Of a DNA stretch of 51,814 nt, positions 36,458 through 45,033 are shown in pieces (position 1 is the stretch's first letter; every line of letters begins with the position of its first letter). The notes under the pieces are model-generated. The model saw only the letters and a program-made list of their open reading frames with translations, had not been told where the DNA came from and searched no databases. The DNA is from an uncultured Merdimonas sp. (GTDB lineage Bacteria > Bacillota > Clostridia > Lachnospirales > Lachnospiraceae): contig CALWGE010000014.1 of assembly GCA_944378225.1 (NCBI GenBank), positions 1 through 51,814 of the forward strand, written 5' to 3'. The position numbers and the translations under genes are program-made.

Positions 36458-38203
36458 ATGAGTTTCAAAAGAAAAAACGGACAGGCGCCGGCTAAAAAGG
36501 ACTATACAAAGCTGAAAACGCCTCACACTTATGCGATTATCTTTTTCGTGGTGATCGTCTGCTGGTTTCTTACTTTTTTGATCCCGGCCGGAAAATTCAG
36601 TACCCATACGATTGAGTATACAAATGCAGATGGCGGAACTTCCACAAGGACTGTTCTTATGGCAGATACCTTCCGCTACAGCTATAATCTGAATACAGAT
36701 TTTGTGGCAGACGCTCTTGCAGAGATTAGTCAGGATGAAGCTGTCATGGAAGAGTGGGAGGTGGATCCCGAAGCCCTGGCGGCGCTGATGGAGACAGATT
36801 CTTCTGCATGGACGCAGGCAGATCTGGATGCGGCAGGTATCAGTGATGATGAGATGTATTCCCGGTATGGCGAAGAGTTCTATGATACCAGCAAGAAGCT
36901 GCATAAGACGGCAGGTGTCTGGGGAACTGAAGATTTCGGTGGCTTCGGTTTCATGAACTATGTGTTTGAAGGACTGGTAACCGGAGATCGTTCCGGATCT
37001 GCGGTTGGGCTTTGCGCGCTGATTCTGGTTATCGGCGGTTCGTTCGGAATTATTATGAAGACGGGCGCCATTGATGCGGGAATTTATGCGTTTATCCGTA
37101 AGACAAAAGGACTGGAGCGACTGGCTCTTCCGCTGCTTTTCATTCTGTTTTCTGTCGGCGGCGCCACCTTTGGTATGGCAGAGGAATGTATTCCGTTTGC
37201 CATGATTATGGTTCCGTTTGTAATTGCTCTGGGATATGATTCTATTGTAGCGGTTACTGTAACTTATGTGGCTTCTCAGGTGGGAAATGCTGTATCCTGG
37301 ATGAGTCCTTTTTCTGTAGCGGTAGCTCAGGGTATCGCAGGTGTTCCGGTACTGTCCGGAGCTTCTTTCCGTCTGGTTATGTGGGTGGTGGTAACGCTGG
37401 CATCCGCAGCCTTTATGATGGTATATGCGGAGCGTGTGCGTAAGAATCCGCAGCATTCTGTTGTATATGCAGGAGATGCGTATTTCCGTGATCGTTTGGG
37501 ATCTGTAAGCCAGGAAGAGAAAGAATTTAATCTGGGGCATAAGCTGATTCTTCTGGAGATGCTCGCAGTGCTTATCTGGATTGTCTGGGGAGTAACACAG
37601 AAAGGTTTCTATATTCCGGAAATTGCTTCACAGTTTTTCGTAATGGGATTTGCAGCAGGTGTGATTGCCATCATCTTTAAGCTGAATGGTATGACCATTA
37701 ACGGAATGGCTTCCGCCTTCCAGGGCGGAGTCTCTGATCTTGCCGGAACAGCTGTAGTAGTAGGTATGGCAAAGGGTATCCTTCTGGTACTGGGAGGTTC
37801 AGACGCGGATGTTTATTCTTCTCTGAATACCATCCTTTACGCAATTGGAAATGCTCTGGAAGGAATTCCTTCTTTCATCGGAGCGTGGTTTATGTATATC
37901 TTCCAGAGCCTGTTTAACCTGGTTGTAACATCCAACTCCGGACAGGCTGCTCTGACAATGCCGATTATGGCTCCGCTTGCTGATCTGGTAGGCGTATCCC
38001 GTCAGATTGCAGTCCTGGCATATCAGATGGGTGCCGGCTTTGTGGATGCCTTCACGCCGGTATCTGCCAGCCTGATTGGAGTTCTGGGTGTAGCCAGAAT
38101 TGACTGGGGTACCTGGGCGAAATTCCAGATTAAGATGCAGGCGTTCTTCTTTGTAATGGGAACAGTCATTATCGCTATCGCTGTAGCGATAAACTTTGCA
38201 TAA
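36458..38203 (+). CDS. YfcC-family transporter, probable dipeptide or amino-acid carrier
   Basis: The 581-residue membrane protein has about twelve helices, beginning TYAIIFFVVIVCWFLTFLIPAG. It carries the family signatures GGATFGMAEECIPF, VGNAVSWMSPF and LVVTSNSGQAALTMPIMAPL. YfcC relatives carry amino acids, C4-dicarboxylates or peptides. An acidic hydrophilic stretch of about 110 residues (about 48-155) follows helix 1 and is longer than usual for the family. ATG 36458 follows AAGGGAG; an upstream in-frame ATG at 36341 has no ribosome binding site. Its partner downstream is an isoaspartyl dipeptidase, so uptake of beta-aspartyl peptides is a sensible guess. Confidence 0.85.
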   Translation: MSFKRKNGQAPAKKDYTKLKTPHTYAIIFFVVIVCWFLTFLIPAGKFSTHTIEYTNADGGTSTRTVLMADTFRYSYNLNTDFVADALAEISQDEAVMEEWEVDPEALAALMETDSSAWTQADLDAAGISDDEMYSRYGEEFYDTSKKLHKTAGVWGTEDFGGFGFMNYVFEGLVTGDRSGSAVGLCALILVIGGSFGIIMKTGAIDAGIYAFIRKTKGLERLALPLLFILFSVGGATFGMAEECIPFAMIMVPFVIALGYDSIVAVTVTYVASQVGNAVSWMSPFSVAVAQGIAGVPVLSGASFRLVMWVVVTLASAAFMMVYAERVRKNPQHSVVYAGDAYFRDRLGSVSQEEKEFNLGHKLILLEMLAVLIWIVWGVTQKGFYIPEIASQFFVMGFAAGVIAIIFKLNGMTINGMASAFQGGVSDLAGTAVVVGMAKGILLVLGGSDADVYSSLNTILYAIGNALEGIPSFIGAWFMYIFQSLFNLVVTSNSGQAALTMPIMAPLADLVGVSRQIAVLAYQMGAGFVDAFTPVSASLIGVLGVARIDWGTWAKFQIKMQAFFFVMGTVIIAIAVAINFA

Positions 38204-38219
38204 CAGTATAGAATAACAG

Positions 38220-38285
38220 GAAGTTCCGTCTGCGGAACTTCGTACAGAACGCGGGCGGGAAACAAAAGTTTCCTGTCCGCGTTCT
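38220..38285 (+). other. Two strong hairpins between the transporter and iadA genes
   Basis: GAAGTTCCG (38220-38228) and CGGAACTTC (38233-38241) form a perfect nine-pair stem with a TCTG loop. Directly after it, AGAACGCGG (38246-38254) pairs with CCGCGTTCT (38277-38285), enclosing a second stem of GGGAAAC with GTTTCC. There is no U-tract, so these look like mRNA-stabilising or processing hairpins, or a partial attenuator, rather than a full terminator. Confidence 0.7.
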
Positions 38286-38352
38286 CTGACTGAAAAAATG
38301 TAAAAGATATGGAACAGCCAGTCTGTGGAAGGGCAGAAAGGGGGAATTTAAT

Positions 38353-39546
38353 ATGGCAATGGTGACGCTTATCCGTGGAGCAAAGGTTTATCAGCCGGAA
38401 AATGCCGGCGTGAAGGATATCCTGGTTCTGAACGGGACAATTGCAGCAGTGGGGGACAGGCTGAAAGCAGATTTCGGAGGCTGTGTGGAGATCGAAGAGA
38501 TAAATGCAGAAGGCATGGCAGCAGTTCCCGGCTTTATCGACAGCCATGAACACATCATGGGCGGAGGCGGTGAGGGAGGTTTTCATACCCGTACGCCAGA
38601 GGCAAATCTGAAAGACTTAATTATGAACGGAATCACTACGGTGGTGGGGTGCATTGGGACAGACAGTGTGGGAAGGGATATGGCAGGTCTCCTTTCCAAA
38701 GCGCATGCACTGGATAATGAGGGAATTACAACCTATGTTTATGCAGGAGCCTATCGGGTACCGGTTAAGACACTTACAGACAGCCTGATGAAAGATATCA
38801 TGATGCTGGATAAGGTAATCGGAGTGGGAGAAGTGGCGATTTCAGATCATCGTTCTTCTCAGCCGACTTTTGAGGAATTTGCCAGAATCGCGGCGGATGC
38901 CAGAGTAGCCGGAATGCTGTCAGGAAAGGCGGGTATTGTCAATGTCCATCTGGGTGACAGTCTGCGGTATATGGATCTGATTGATCGAGTGATTCATGAG
39001 ACAGAAATCCCGGCGTCACAGTTCCTTCCTACTCATGTGAACCGGAATGCAGGTCTTTTTGATGCCGGCGTAGAGCTCGCGAAAGAAGGACTGACCATTG
39101 ATTTTTCCGGAAATGAGGATATTGATTTCTGGGAGACCATCTGTGATGAAGTCCGTGTCTGCAAAGGAATACGCAGAATGCTGGATCTGGGTATTTCCAG
39201 TGATCGCTTTACGATTTCTTCAGACGGACAGGGAAGTCTTCCTGTCTTTAATGAACAGGGAGAATTTCAGGGAATCGGGATAGGTAAAGCTTCAAGCCTT
39301 CTCAAGGAGGTGCGGGAGTGTGTACAGAAAGAGGGAATTCCTCTGGAAATTGCGATAAAGGCCATTACATCCAATGTGGCGTCTGTGCTGAAATTGGGTA
39401 CCAAGGGTCGGCTGAAGCCTGGATTTGATGCAGATATCTGCCTTTTGACACAGGATACACTGGAACTGAAAAGTGTAATGGCGAAAGGAAAGTTTGTGGT
39501 GAAAGACGGAGAGCAGCAGGTGTTTGGAACTTTTGAGAGAGTATAG
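38353..39546 (+). CDS. iadA: Isoaspartyl dipeptidase (beta-aspartyl peptidase)
   Basis: The 397-residue amidohydrolase has the IadA signature FIDSHEHIMGGGGEGGF, with metal ligands His65 and His67. The other family ligands are also visible: Glu in VGVGEVAISDHRS, His in VNVHLGD, His in FLPTHVNRN and Asp in ISSDGQG. IadA cleaves beta-aspartyl dipeptides formed by isoaspartate damage, releasing aspartate, which can feed fumarate. It is preceded by AAAGGGGG and by the transporter gene, with hairpins in between. Confidence 0.9.
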   Translation: MAMVTLIRGAKVYQPENAGVKDILVLNGTIAAVGDRLKADFGGCVEIEEINAEGMAAVPGFIDSHEHIMGGGGEGGFHTRTPEANLKDLIMNGITTVVGCIGTDSVGRDMAGLLSKAHALDNEGITTYVYAGAYRVPVKTLTDSLMKDIMMLDKVIGVGEVAISDHRSSQPTFEEFARIAADARVAGMLSGKAGIVNVHLGDSLRYMDLIDRVIHETEIPASQFLPTHVNRNAGLFDAGVELAKEGLTIDFSGNEDIDFWETICDEVRVCKGIRRMLDLGISSDRFTISSDGQGSLPVFNEQGEFQGIGIGKASSLLKEVRECVQKEGIPLEIAIKAITSNVASVLKLGTKGRLKPGFDADICLLTQDTLELKSVMAKGKFVVKDGEQQVFGTFERV

Positions 39547-39576
39547 CAAATTCCGGTAAAGGATAGAAAATAAGAG

Positions 39577-39649
39577 AAAGGCTTTTCGCCTCTGCAGTGT
39601 ACCAATGACTCTTGCGGTCAGGATTCTGTCAGGAGGCGAAAAGCCTTTT
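39577..39649. terminator. Convergent structured region between iadA and the YtxH-like gene
   Basis: A perfect 16-base inverted repeat: AAAGGCTTTTCGCCTC (39577-39592) and GAGGCGAAAAGCCTTT (39633-39648). The 40-base loop holds a smaller TGAC...GTCA stem. It lies between two convergent genes, with T-rich bases on the right for the plus strand and on the left for the minus strand, so a bidirectional terminator is likely. Confidence 0.7.
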
Positions 39650-39657
39650 AGAATTAC

Positions 39658-39981
39658 TTATTCTGTAATGGTATCTTTGATTTCGTCAGCAGCATCCGCA
39701 GCAGTTTCTTTTACTTCCTCTGCAGCGTCTTTGATGGTTCCACTTATATCTTCGGTTTTTTCCTTTACAGCGTCAGCTGCGCTGTGCAGGGATACATAAC
39801 CTCTTTCACCTGCAGGAGCGTCATCATCCAGATCTTCTTCTTCGAACTCGTCGTCGAAATCATCATCCAGATCGCTGAAATCTTCATCAGAAGCAAAAAA
39901 TTTCTTGTAGACGGCCACACCTGCGGCTGCCACAGCACTTAAGGCGGCTACAGTTCCGACAAATTTAAACAGCTTTTTCAT
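39658..39981 (-). CDS. YtxH-like acidic membrane-anchored protein
   Basis: The 107-residue protein has one N-terminal membrane segment or uncleaved signal (about 6-26, FVGTVAALSAVAAAGVAVYK). A very acidic stretch (DLDDDFDDEFEEEDLDDD) follows, then an amphipathic Ala/Glu/Lys helix with LEA-like repeats (AADAVKEKTEDISGTIKDA, AAEEVKETAADAADEIKD). This fits YtxH/general-stress-type proteins; the function is unknown. GGAGGAATT precedes the ATG on the minus strand. Confidence 0.8.
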   Translation of the reverse strand: MKKLFKFVGTVAALSAVAAAGVAVYKKFFASDEDFSDLDDDFDDEFEEEDLDDDAPAGERGYVSLHSAADAVKEKTEDISGTIKDAAEEVKETAADAADEIKDTITE

Positions 39982-40117
39982 ATAAAAATTCCTCCTTCAA
40001 AAAAGTTCTCATTTTCTGCCGCAGTTTCATGTTTGAAACGAGGCTTCTGTCTGGTAATTTTTCTCTATTGTAATACGGAACGGAAAAAAAGAAAAGCAAA
40101 AAAATATAAAAAATTTA

Positions 40118-40146
40118 TTGTCAATCTAAAAAATATATATTACTCT
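40118..40146 (+). promoter_or_regulatory. Possible promoter of the maf cluster
   Basis: TTGTCA (40118-40123), a 17-base spacer and TACTCT (40141-40146) in a very AT-rich stretch between divergent genes. The -10 is poor, so this is a tentative call. The spacer 39982-40251 shows nothing else beyond the ribosome binding sites. Confidence 0.4.
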
Positions 40147-40251
40147 AATAGTTGGTATCTGCCTGGCTCCTGATCAGTAGTATGCCCTGTGTGCCGGGTC
40201 TCATACAGCCTGCGGACAGCAGGTTTTTGTGTGTGGAGGAGTATTTGTAAA

Positions 40252-40857
40252 ATGAAAAGAAAATTAATTCTTGCATCAGCTTCACCCAGAAGAAAAGAAA
40301 TTCTGGAACAGATGGGGCTGATATTTGAAATTTGTCCCAGTTGCGGCGAAGAAAAACTGAATACAGAAGATCCGGTAGAAGCAGTAAAGTCACTGGCCCT
40401 TTGTAAGGCTGAAGAGGTGGCGGAATATCAGACGGAGCCTGCGCTGGTGATCGGAGCGGACACTGTGGTGGCATATGAAGGCAGAATTCTGGGAAAACCT
40501 GCGGATGAGAAAGAAGCAGTACGGATGCTGCAGATGCTTTCCGGCAGTACCCATAAAGTTTATACAGGGACAGCTGTAATCGATACGCAGACAAAAGAGG
40601 TACTTGTAAACTTTGCCGATGAGACGAAGGTGAGCATGTATCCCATGACAGAAGCGTGGATTCGCCATTATGTAAGTACTGGAGAGCCTATGGACAAAGC
40701 GGGAGCCTATGCGATACAGGGAGGCTGTATGCCGTTTATCAGGGAAATCCATGGAGAATATATGAATGTAGTGGGGTTCCCGGCAGCCCGTTTTTATCAG
40801 GAACTTCTGAAGAAAGGAATTGATCTGCTTGGAACAGAAGAGGAGGATGAAAAATGA
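40252..40857 (+). CDS. maf: Maf family nucleotide pyrophosphatase
   Basis: The 201-residue protein begins with the Maf signature LILASASPRRKEIL. It also has IGADTVVAYEGRILGKP and the AGAYAIQGGCMPFI motif. Maf proteins hydrolyse non-canonical or pyrimidine nucleoside triphosphates to monophosphates and act as house-cleaning enzymes; some affect septum formation. ATG 40252 follows GGAGG with a 12-base spacing, and an upstream in-frame ATG (40189) is not supported. It overlaps the next gene by four bases (ATGA). Confidence 0.93.
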   Translation: MKRKLILASASPRRKEILEQMGLIFEICPSCGEEKLNTEDPVEAVKSLALCKAEEVAEYQTEPALVIGADTVVAYEGRILGKPADEKEAVRMLQMLSGSTHKVYTGTAVIDTQTKEVLVNFADETKVSMYPMTEAWIRHYVSTGEPMDKAGAYAIQGGCMPFIREIHGEYMNVVGFPAARFYQELLKKGIDLLGTEEEDEK

Positions 40858-41525
40858 GTTATCGAGCCTGTATTTTTGATCTGGACGGAACGCTTTGCGA
40901 CAGTGTGGAATCCATTGCCTGGAGCGGAAACCATATGCTTGCAGATCTGGGAATGCGCCAGGCGACTCTGGAGGATTATAAGCGCTTTGTCGGAGATGGT
41001 GTGGATGTGCTGATGTACCGTTTGCTGCGTTTTGGAGGAGACGAAGAAGGCGTCCGGTTTGAAGAAGCGAAAAAGATCTATACAGAATATTTTGCAGAAG
41101 GCTGTCTTTACAGGGTCAAGGCATATCCGGGTATTCCTGATATGCTGACAGAGCTGAAAGACCGCGGGGCAAAGATAGCAGTTTTATCCAATAAGCCTCA
41201 TGAGAATACAGAGAATGTAATCGAAAGAGTATTTGGGAAGGAGCTGTTTGATTTCGTACAGGGACAGTGTGAATTATTCCCCAGAAAGCCGGCTCCGGAT
41301 GGAGCGCTCTATCTTGCACAGCAGATGGGAGTATCGCCGCAGGAGTGTATTTATGCGGGAGACACCGGAACAGATATGCAGACAGGAAAGGCGGCAGGAA
41401 TGTATACCATCGGCGTTCTGTGGGGGTTCCGCGGCCGGGAAGAGCTTGTAAGAGAAGGGGCGGACTGTGTGATCAAAACTGCCGCTGAGCTTTCTGCTAT
41501 TTACAGAGGAGGGAACGGAAAATGA
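40854..41525 (+). CDS. HAD-superfamily phosphatase, phosphoglycolate phosphatase-like
   Basis: The 223-residue protein has HAD motif I FDLDGTLCDSVE, motif II VLSNKPH, a lysine in FPRKPAPDG and motif III YAGDTGTDMQTGKAAG, with a small helical cap between motifs I and II. This is the Gph/PGP-like subgroup; the true substrate is open. Four-base overlaps with both neighbours show a tightly coupled operon. Confidence 0.9.
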   Translation: MSYRACIFDLDGTLCDSVESIAWSGNHMLADLGMRQATLEDYKRFVGDGVDVLMYRLLRFGGDEEGVRFEEAKKIYTEYFAEGCLYRVKAYPGIPDMLTELKDRGAKIAVLSNKPHENTENVIERVFGKELFDFVQGQCELFPRKPAPDGALYLAQQMGVSPQECIYAGDTGTDMQTGKAAGMYTIGVLWGFRGREELVREGADCVIKTAAELSAIYRGGNGK

Positions 41526-42313
41526 TTAAGCTTATAGCCAGTGATATTGACGGAACATTGCTTCCGGAGGGAACAGCACAGATTAATCCGGAGATTTTCG
41601 ATGTGATCCGGAAACTGAAGGAAAAGGATATCCTCTTTGCTGCTGCAAGCGGGCGTCATTATACCAGTATGTCCAAACTGTTTGCCCCGGTGGAACACGA
41701 TATCATTTTCATTACAGAAAATGGGGCCTATGTCTGCTGCCGCGGATATGATATGCTGGAGCAGGTGCTGGAATGGGAGCAGGTATGTCAGTGGGTGAGA
41801 GAAGTACGTCAGATTCCCGGAGCCAGTTTTACTCTGGATACAAAAGAAGGGTTCTATACAGAGAGCTCTGATTCGGAATTTCTGGATTTGATTCGGAACG
41901 GATACCGCAGCAAAATTACGGTTGTGGATGATGTGCTTTCTCAGGAGCGTCGTATTAACAAGGTGGCAGTATATCGGAAAGAAAATATTCAGGAGATTGC
42001 CCGGAACATGATACCGCGCTGGGAAGACAGACTGTACTGCACGGTTTCCGGAGATGTCTGGGTGGATTTCATGAACAAGGACACCAATAAAGGAAATGCT
42101 ATCCGGAGTATTCAGAAAACCCTGAAGATCAGTCCGGACGAGACTATGGTTTTCGGGGATAACCACAACGATCTGGAAATGATTCGCAGTGCCACTGAAA
42201 GTTACGCTGTAGGAAACGCGGCGGAGGCAGTAAAAAAGGCTGCAAAATATATAACGGATACAAATGTAAACGACGGAGTGCTGAAGGTCCTTCGGACACT
42301 TCTGGACGGATAA
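41522..42313 (+). CDS. Cof-type HAD phosphatase
   Basis: The 263-residue protein has HAD motif I ASDIDGTLLPEG, AASGRHYTSM, and motif III VFGDNHNDLEMI, with a large C2-type cap in between. The Cof subfamily dephosphorylates sugar phosphates, nucleotides or cofactors. It overlaps the preceding HAD gene by four bases. Confidence 0.92.
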   Translation: MIKLIASDIDGTLLPEGTAQINPEIFDVIRKLKEKDILFAAASGRHYTSMSKLFAPVEHDIIFITENGAYVCCRGYDMLEQVLEWEQVCQWVREVRQIPGASFTLDTKEGFYTESSDSEFLDLIRNGYRSKITVVDDVLSQERRINKVAVYRKENIQEIARNMIPRWEDRLYCTVSGDVWVDFMNKDTNKGNAIRSIQKTLKISPDETMVFGDNHNDLEMIRSATESYAVGNAAEAVKKAAKYITDTNVNDGVLKVLRTLLDG

Positions 42314-42327
42314 AGGAGAAGAAAGAA

Positions 42328-42591
42328 ATGAACGAATTTTCACAGAGCTGTCTGGAAACCTTTCTGAAAAAGCAGGGACAGCTGTTTGACGAACCTGTAG
42401 CGGAGACACTGGAGGAGGCGGAAGAATTTCTGGAGGACTGCATGGCAGTCATAGTGGACTCTCTGAAAGAGGTACGTGATTATCTGGAAGAGAGCGGGAT
42501 GGATGTCAGCGGTCTGTCATCTCAGGAACTGGAAGAAACTCCGGAAGTCTTTGCGCTGGATGACGGCACCTATCTGATTGTAGAGGCATAA
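42328..42591 (+). CDS. Small acidic protein of unknown function
   Basis: The 87-residue protein is strongly acidic, helical in its first two thirds (ETLEEAEEFLEDCMAVIVDS, LKEVRDYLEESGMD), and ends in DDGTYLIVEA, a short beta-hairpin-like tail. I do not recognise the family. It has AAAGGAG upstream and lies 14 bases after the Cof gene, in the same operon. The strong ribosome binding site and continuous operon structure support a real gene. Confidence 0.78.
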   Translation: MNEFSQSCLETFLKKQGQLFDEPVAETLEEAEEFLEDCMAVIVDSLKEVRDYLEESGMDVSGLSSQELEETPEVFALDDGTYLIVEA

Positions 42592-42642
42592 GAAGCCCCT
42601 GTGTTTGAAAAAGTGAACAAAACAGGAAACGGAGGAAGAAAT

Positions 42643-43641
42643 ATGCCGGGAAAACTCAGAAAAAAAGCAGCTCTGATACTTGCCGCAGCGATTGCTGCAG
42701 GCAGCCTGTCGGGCTGCAGTCTGATAAAAAACACAGAAATTGTATTTACCACAGGTCTGTCGGGAGATCAGCTGTTTAAAATAGGCAAGAGTGTCTGTAC
42801 GCTGCCTGAGGCAATGATTTATGTCATGGATTACCAGAGACAGTATGAAGGTATCTATGGTGTGGAAATGTGGGAACATGATTTTGGCGGAGTTACTTTT
42901 GAAGAATATGTGAAGGATACCATTATAAACCAGCTGGCTTCTATGAAAGCCATTACTCTGCTGGCGGATAATTATGAAGTGGAGCTGACGGCTGATGAAG
43001 AAGAGAAGGTTTCTCAGGCGGCAGCTGACTATTACGGAGCTCTTACCAAAGAACAGATACAGTACATGGACCTGGAGCTGAAGGACGTGGAGGGGCTGTA
43101 CAGGGATCATGTTCTGTCCGGAAAGGTGTATGAAGAGATTACCAAGGATGTGAATACCGAGGTCAGCGATGATGAGGCGCGCATTATTACGGTACAGCAG
43201 ATTCGGCTGGATTCTCCGGAAGAAGCGCAGAGTGTGAAAGAACAGCTGGATGAGGGAAGAGATTTTGCTTCTGTGGCGTCTTCCTGCAGTGAGGACAGTC
43301 AGATTACCTGGACCTTTGGGAGAGGAGAACATGGAAGCGCTTATGAAGAGGCGGCCTTTGCTCTGGAAAATGATCAGATCAGCGATATTATTGAGACAGA
43401 AGACGGATATTACATTCTGAAATGTATTAACAACTTTGATCAGGAAGCGACCGAGGCGAATAAGGTTACCATGGTGGAAAAGCGCAGAGATGAGCTTTTT
43501 GAGAGTGTATACAATCAGCTTGTGGCAGATACGCCTTCTCAGTTCAGCAAAAGGCTTTGGGAAAAGGTGCATTTTACAGACTGGACCGGAGAAATGCCCC
43601 CGGATTTTCTGGCTATTTATGAGCAGTATCTCGGCTCTTAG
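42643..43641 (+). CDS. PrsA-like peptidyl-prolyl isomerase lipoprotein
   Basis: The 332-residue protein begins with a signal peptide and lipobox (ALILAAAIAAGSLSGCS), so it is a lipoprotein on the outer face of the membrane. A SurA/PrsA-like N-terminal helical region is followed by a parvulin-type PPIC domain (about 195-290: ITVQQIRLDS, FASVASSCSED, TWTFGRGEHGSAYEEAAFAL, IIETEDGYYILKC). It folds exported proteins. ATG 42643 has GGAGG at 42631-42635; the GTG at 42601 would add residues before the signal peptide and is rejected. Confidence 0.9.
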   Translation: MPGKLRKKAALILAAAIAAGSLSGCSLIKNTEIVFTTGLSGDQLFKIGKSVCTLPEAMIYVMDYQRQYEGIYGVEMWEHDFGGVTFEEYVKDTIINQLASMKAITLLADNYEVELTADEEEKVSQAAADYYGALTKEQIQYMDLELKDVEGLYRDHVLSGKVYEEITKDVNTEVSDDEARIITVQQIRLDSPEEAQSVKEQLDEGRDFASVASSCSEDSQITWTFGRGEHGSAYEEAAFALENDQISDIIETEDGYYILKCINNFDQEATEANKVTMVEKRRDELFESVYNQLVADTPSQFSKRLWEKVHFTDWTGEMPPDFLAIYEQYLGS

Positions 43642-43689
43642 GGAACAGGGATTAAAAGAAGATATAAGAGCTATCAAACAGATATAAAG

Positions 43690-43766
43690 CAGGCTCTGGC
43701 CTTTCTGCATCCGATATCCGGGAAACAGGGTATCGGATCGGCAGAAAAGTCAGAGCCTGTTTATTT
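43690..43766. terminator. Bidirectional terminator between prsA-like and aminotransferase genes
   Basis: A long hairpin: CAGGCTCTG (43690-43698) with CAGAGCCTG (43751-43759), and inside it CTTTCTGC with GCAGAAAAG and ATCCGATA with TATCGGAT. It lies between convergent genes and has T-rich sequence on the plus strand (TTTATTTA). Confidence 0.85.
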
Positions 43767-43793
43767 ATCAGACAGGTGTGTTCTGTACGGCTG

Positions 43794-44888
43794 TCAGAGC
43801 AGCTCTTTCAGACAGTTCAGAAGAGCGGTATTCTGTTCCGGCATCATGAAACAGAAACGGAAATACCGATTATCCAGAAAAGGAAAGGTGGAGCAGTTAC
43901 GAATCATCAGACCTTTGCGGATAGCGTGATCGAACAAATCATCTGCTGTGACATCCTCCCTTTCAATACGCGCCAGGATGAAATTGGCTGTGGGCTGATA
44001 GACCTTCAGACTGTTCCAGGAGCAGAGTTCCTGGTAAATCCGTTCCCGTTCGGCGGAAATGAGATCGCGGGTTTTCTGAATATACGCCGTATCTGTGAAC
44101 ATAATCTCGCCGGCTGCAGCGGCAAGACTGTTAATTGTCCATGGATCCTTGTGACTGTTAATATCTTTCAGAAGATCCATGTTTCCTGTGACAGCATATC
44201 CCAGACGCAGACCTGGAGAAGCAAAAAATTTGGATACACCTCTTAAAATAACGAGATTGTTGTAATAATGCGTCAGGGGGACACAGTCGATGGTATCCAT
44301 ATCCGGAGCAAATTCCACATAAGTCTCATCCACAATGACAAAAATATCATGACGTTTGCATTCGTCCAGAATTTTGCGCATGGTTTTACGGGTGATGGAA
44401 GTAGAGGTGGGATTATTGGGATTGCAGATTACCAGCAGATCCAGTCCCTCATTCAGATATTTTTTCAAGTCTTCTGCATCCAGAATGAAATCATTTTCTT
44501 CTTTCAGAGGATAATAGAGAGAGGTGCCGCCTCCCAGTGAAATTTCTCTCTCGTATTCTGAATAGGTGGGTCCCAGAATCAGAGCCTTTTTTGGATGTTC
44601 CATCTGAATGAACAATGAGATTAATTCAGTAGAACCGTTACCTACAAGAATGTTCTGAGCGGGTGCTCCGATATATTCTCCGATCCGTGAGCGGAGAGCC
44701 GTATATTCACGATCCGGATAGGTGGTAATGACATCGATGTGCCGGATGAGAGATTCCCGCATTTTAGGGGAGATACCCAGAGGATTCACATTTGCGCTGA
44801 AGCTTGTAATATCTTCCTTTTTGATTCCGTATACTGCTTCTATTTTTTCCAGATCACTGCCGTGGAAATGGTCTTTATGATTTAACAT
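43794..44888 (-). CDS. Class I/II aminotransferase, CobD/HisC-like
   Basis: The 364-residue PLP enzyme has the start HGSDLEKIEAVYG and SANVNPLGIS, typical of threonine-phosphate decarboxylase CobD and of HisC relatives. Further motifs are LVICNPNNPTS, VIVDETYVEFAP, and the PLP lysine in LRGVSKFFASPGLRLGYA. CobD makes aminopropanol phosphate for cobalamin; HisC transaminates histidinol phosphate. No cobalamin or histidine genes are nearby, so the role is uncertain. An AGAGG site precedes the ATG on the minus strand. Confidence 0.82.
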   Translation of the reverse strand: MLNHKDHFHGSDLEKIEAVYGIKKEDITSFSANVNPLGISPKMRESLIRHIDVITTYPDREYTALRSRIGEYIGAPAQNILVGNGSTELISLFIQMEHPKKALILGPTYSEYEREISLGGGTSLYYPLKEENDFILDAEDLKKYLNEGLDLLVICNPNNPTSTSITRKTMRKILDECKRHDIFVIVDETYVEFAPDMDTIDCVPLTHYYNNLVILRGVSKFFASPGLRLGYAVTGNMDLLKDINSHKDPWTINSLAAAAGEIMFTDTAYIQKTRDLISAERERIYQELCSWNSLKVYQPTANFILARIEREDVTADDLFDHAIRKGLMIRNCSTFPFLDNRYFRFCFMMPEQNTALLNCLKELL

Positions 44889-44905
44889 TCCGAGCCTCTT
44901 TTCTT

Positions 44906-44934
44906 GTACTTTAATTTAAATAATGCTATACTGA
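44906..44934 (+). promoter_or_regulatory. Promoter of the Hsp70-like three-gene cluster
   Basis: TTGTAC (44906-44911), a 17-base spacer and TATACT (44929-44934), with TG at 44926-44927 as an extended -10. A leader of about 93 bases precedes the first gene. Confidence 0.8.
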
Positions 44935-45033
44935 ATTATAAACGGATTTCAGAAAAAAGCAATGACAAGTTGCAGAGGGAAAATACTGAAAGACGGCAGG
45001 AAATGACAGAAGAAGAGAAGGGGAGGAAGACGG

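Noticed and set aside
36302..37540. 412-codon open frame on the minus strand
   Set aside because: Antisense to the YfcC-family transporter; rich in His, Arg and Ser without domain pattern.
42517..43710. 397-codon open frame on the minus strand
   Set aside because: Antisense to the PrsA-like lipoprotein gene, which has a lipobox, PPIC domain and ribosome binding site.
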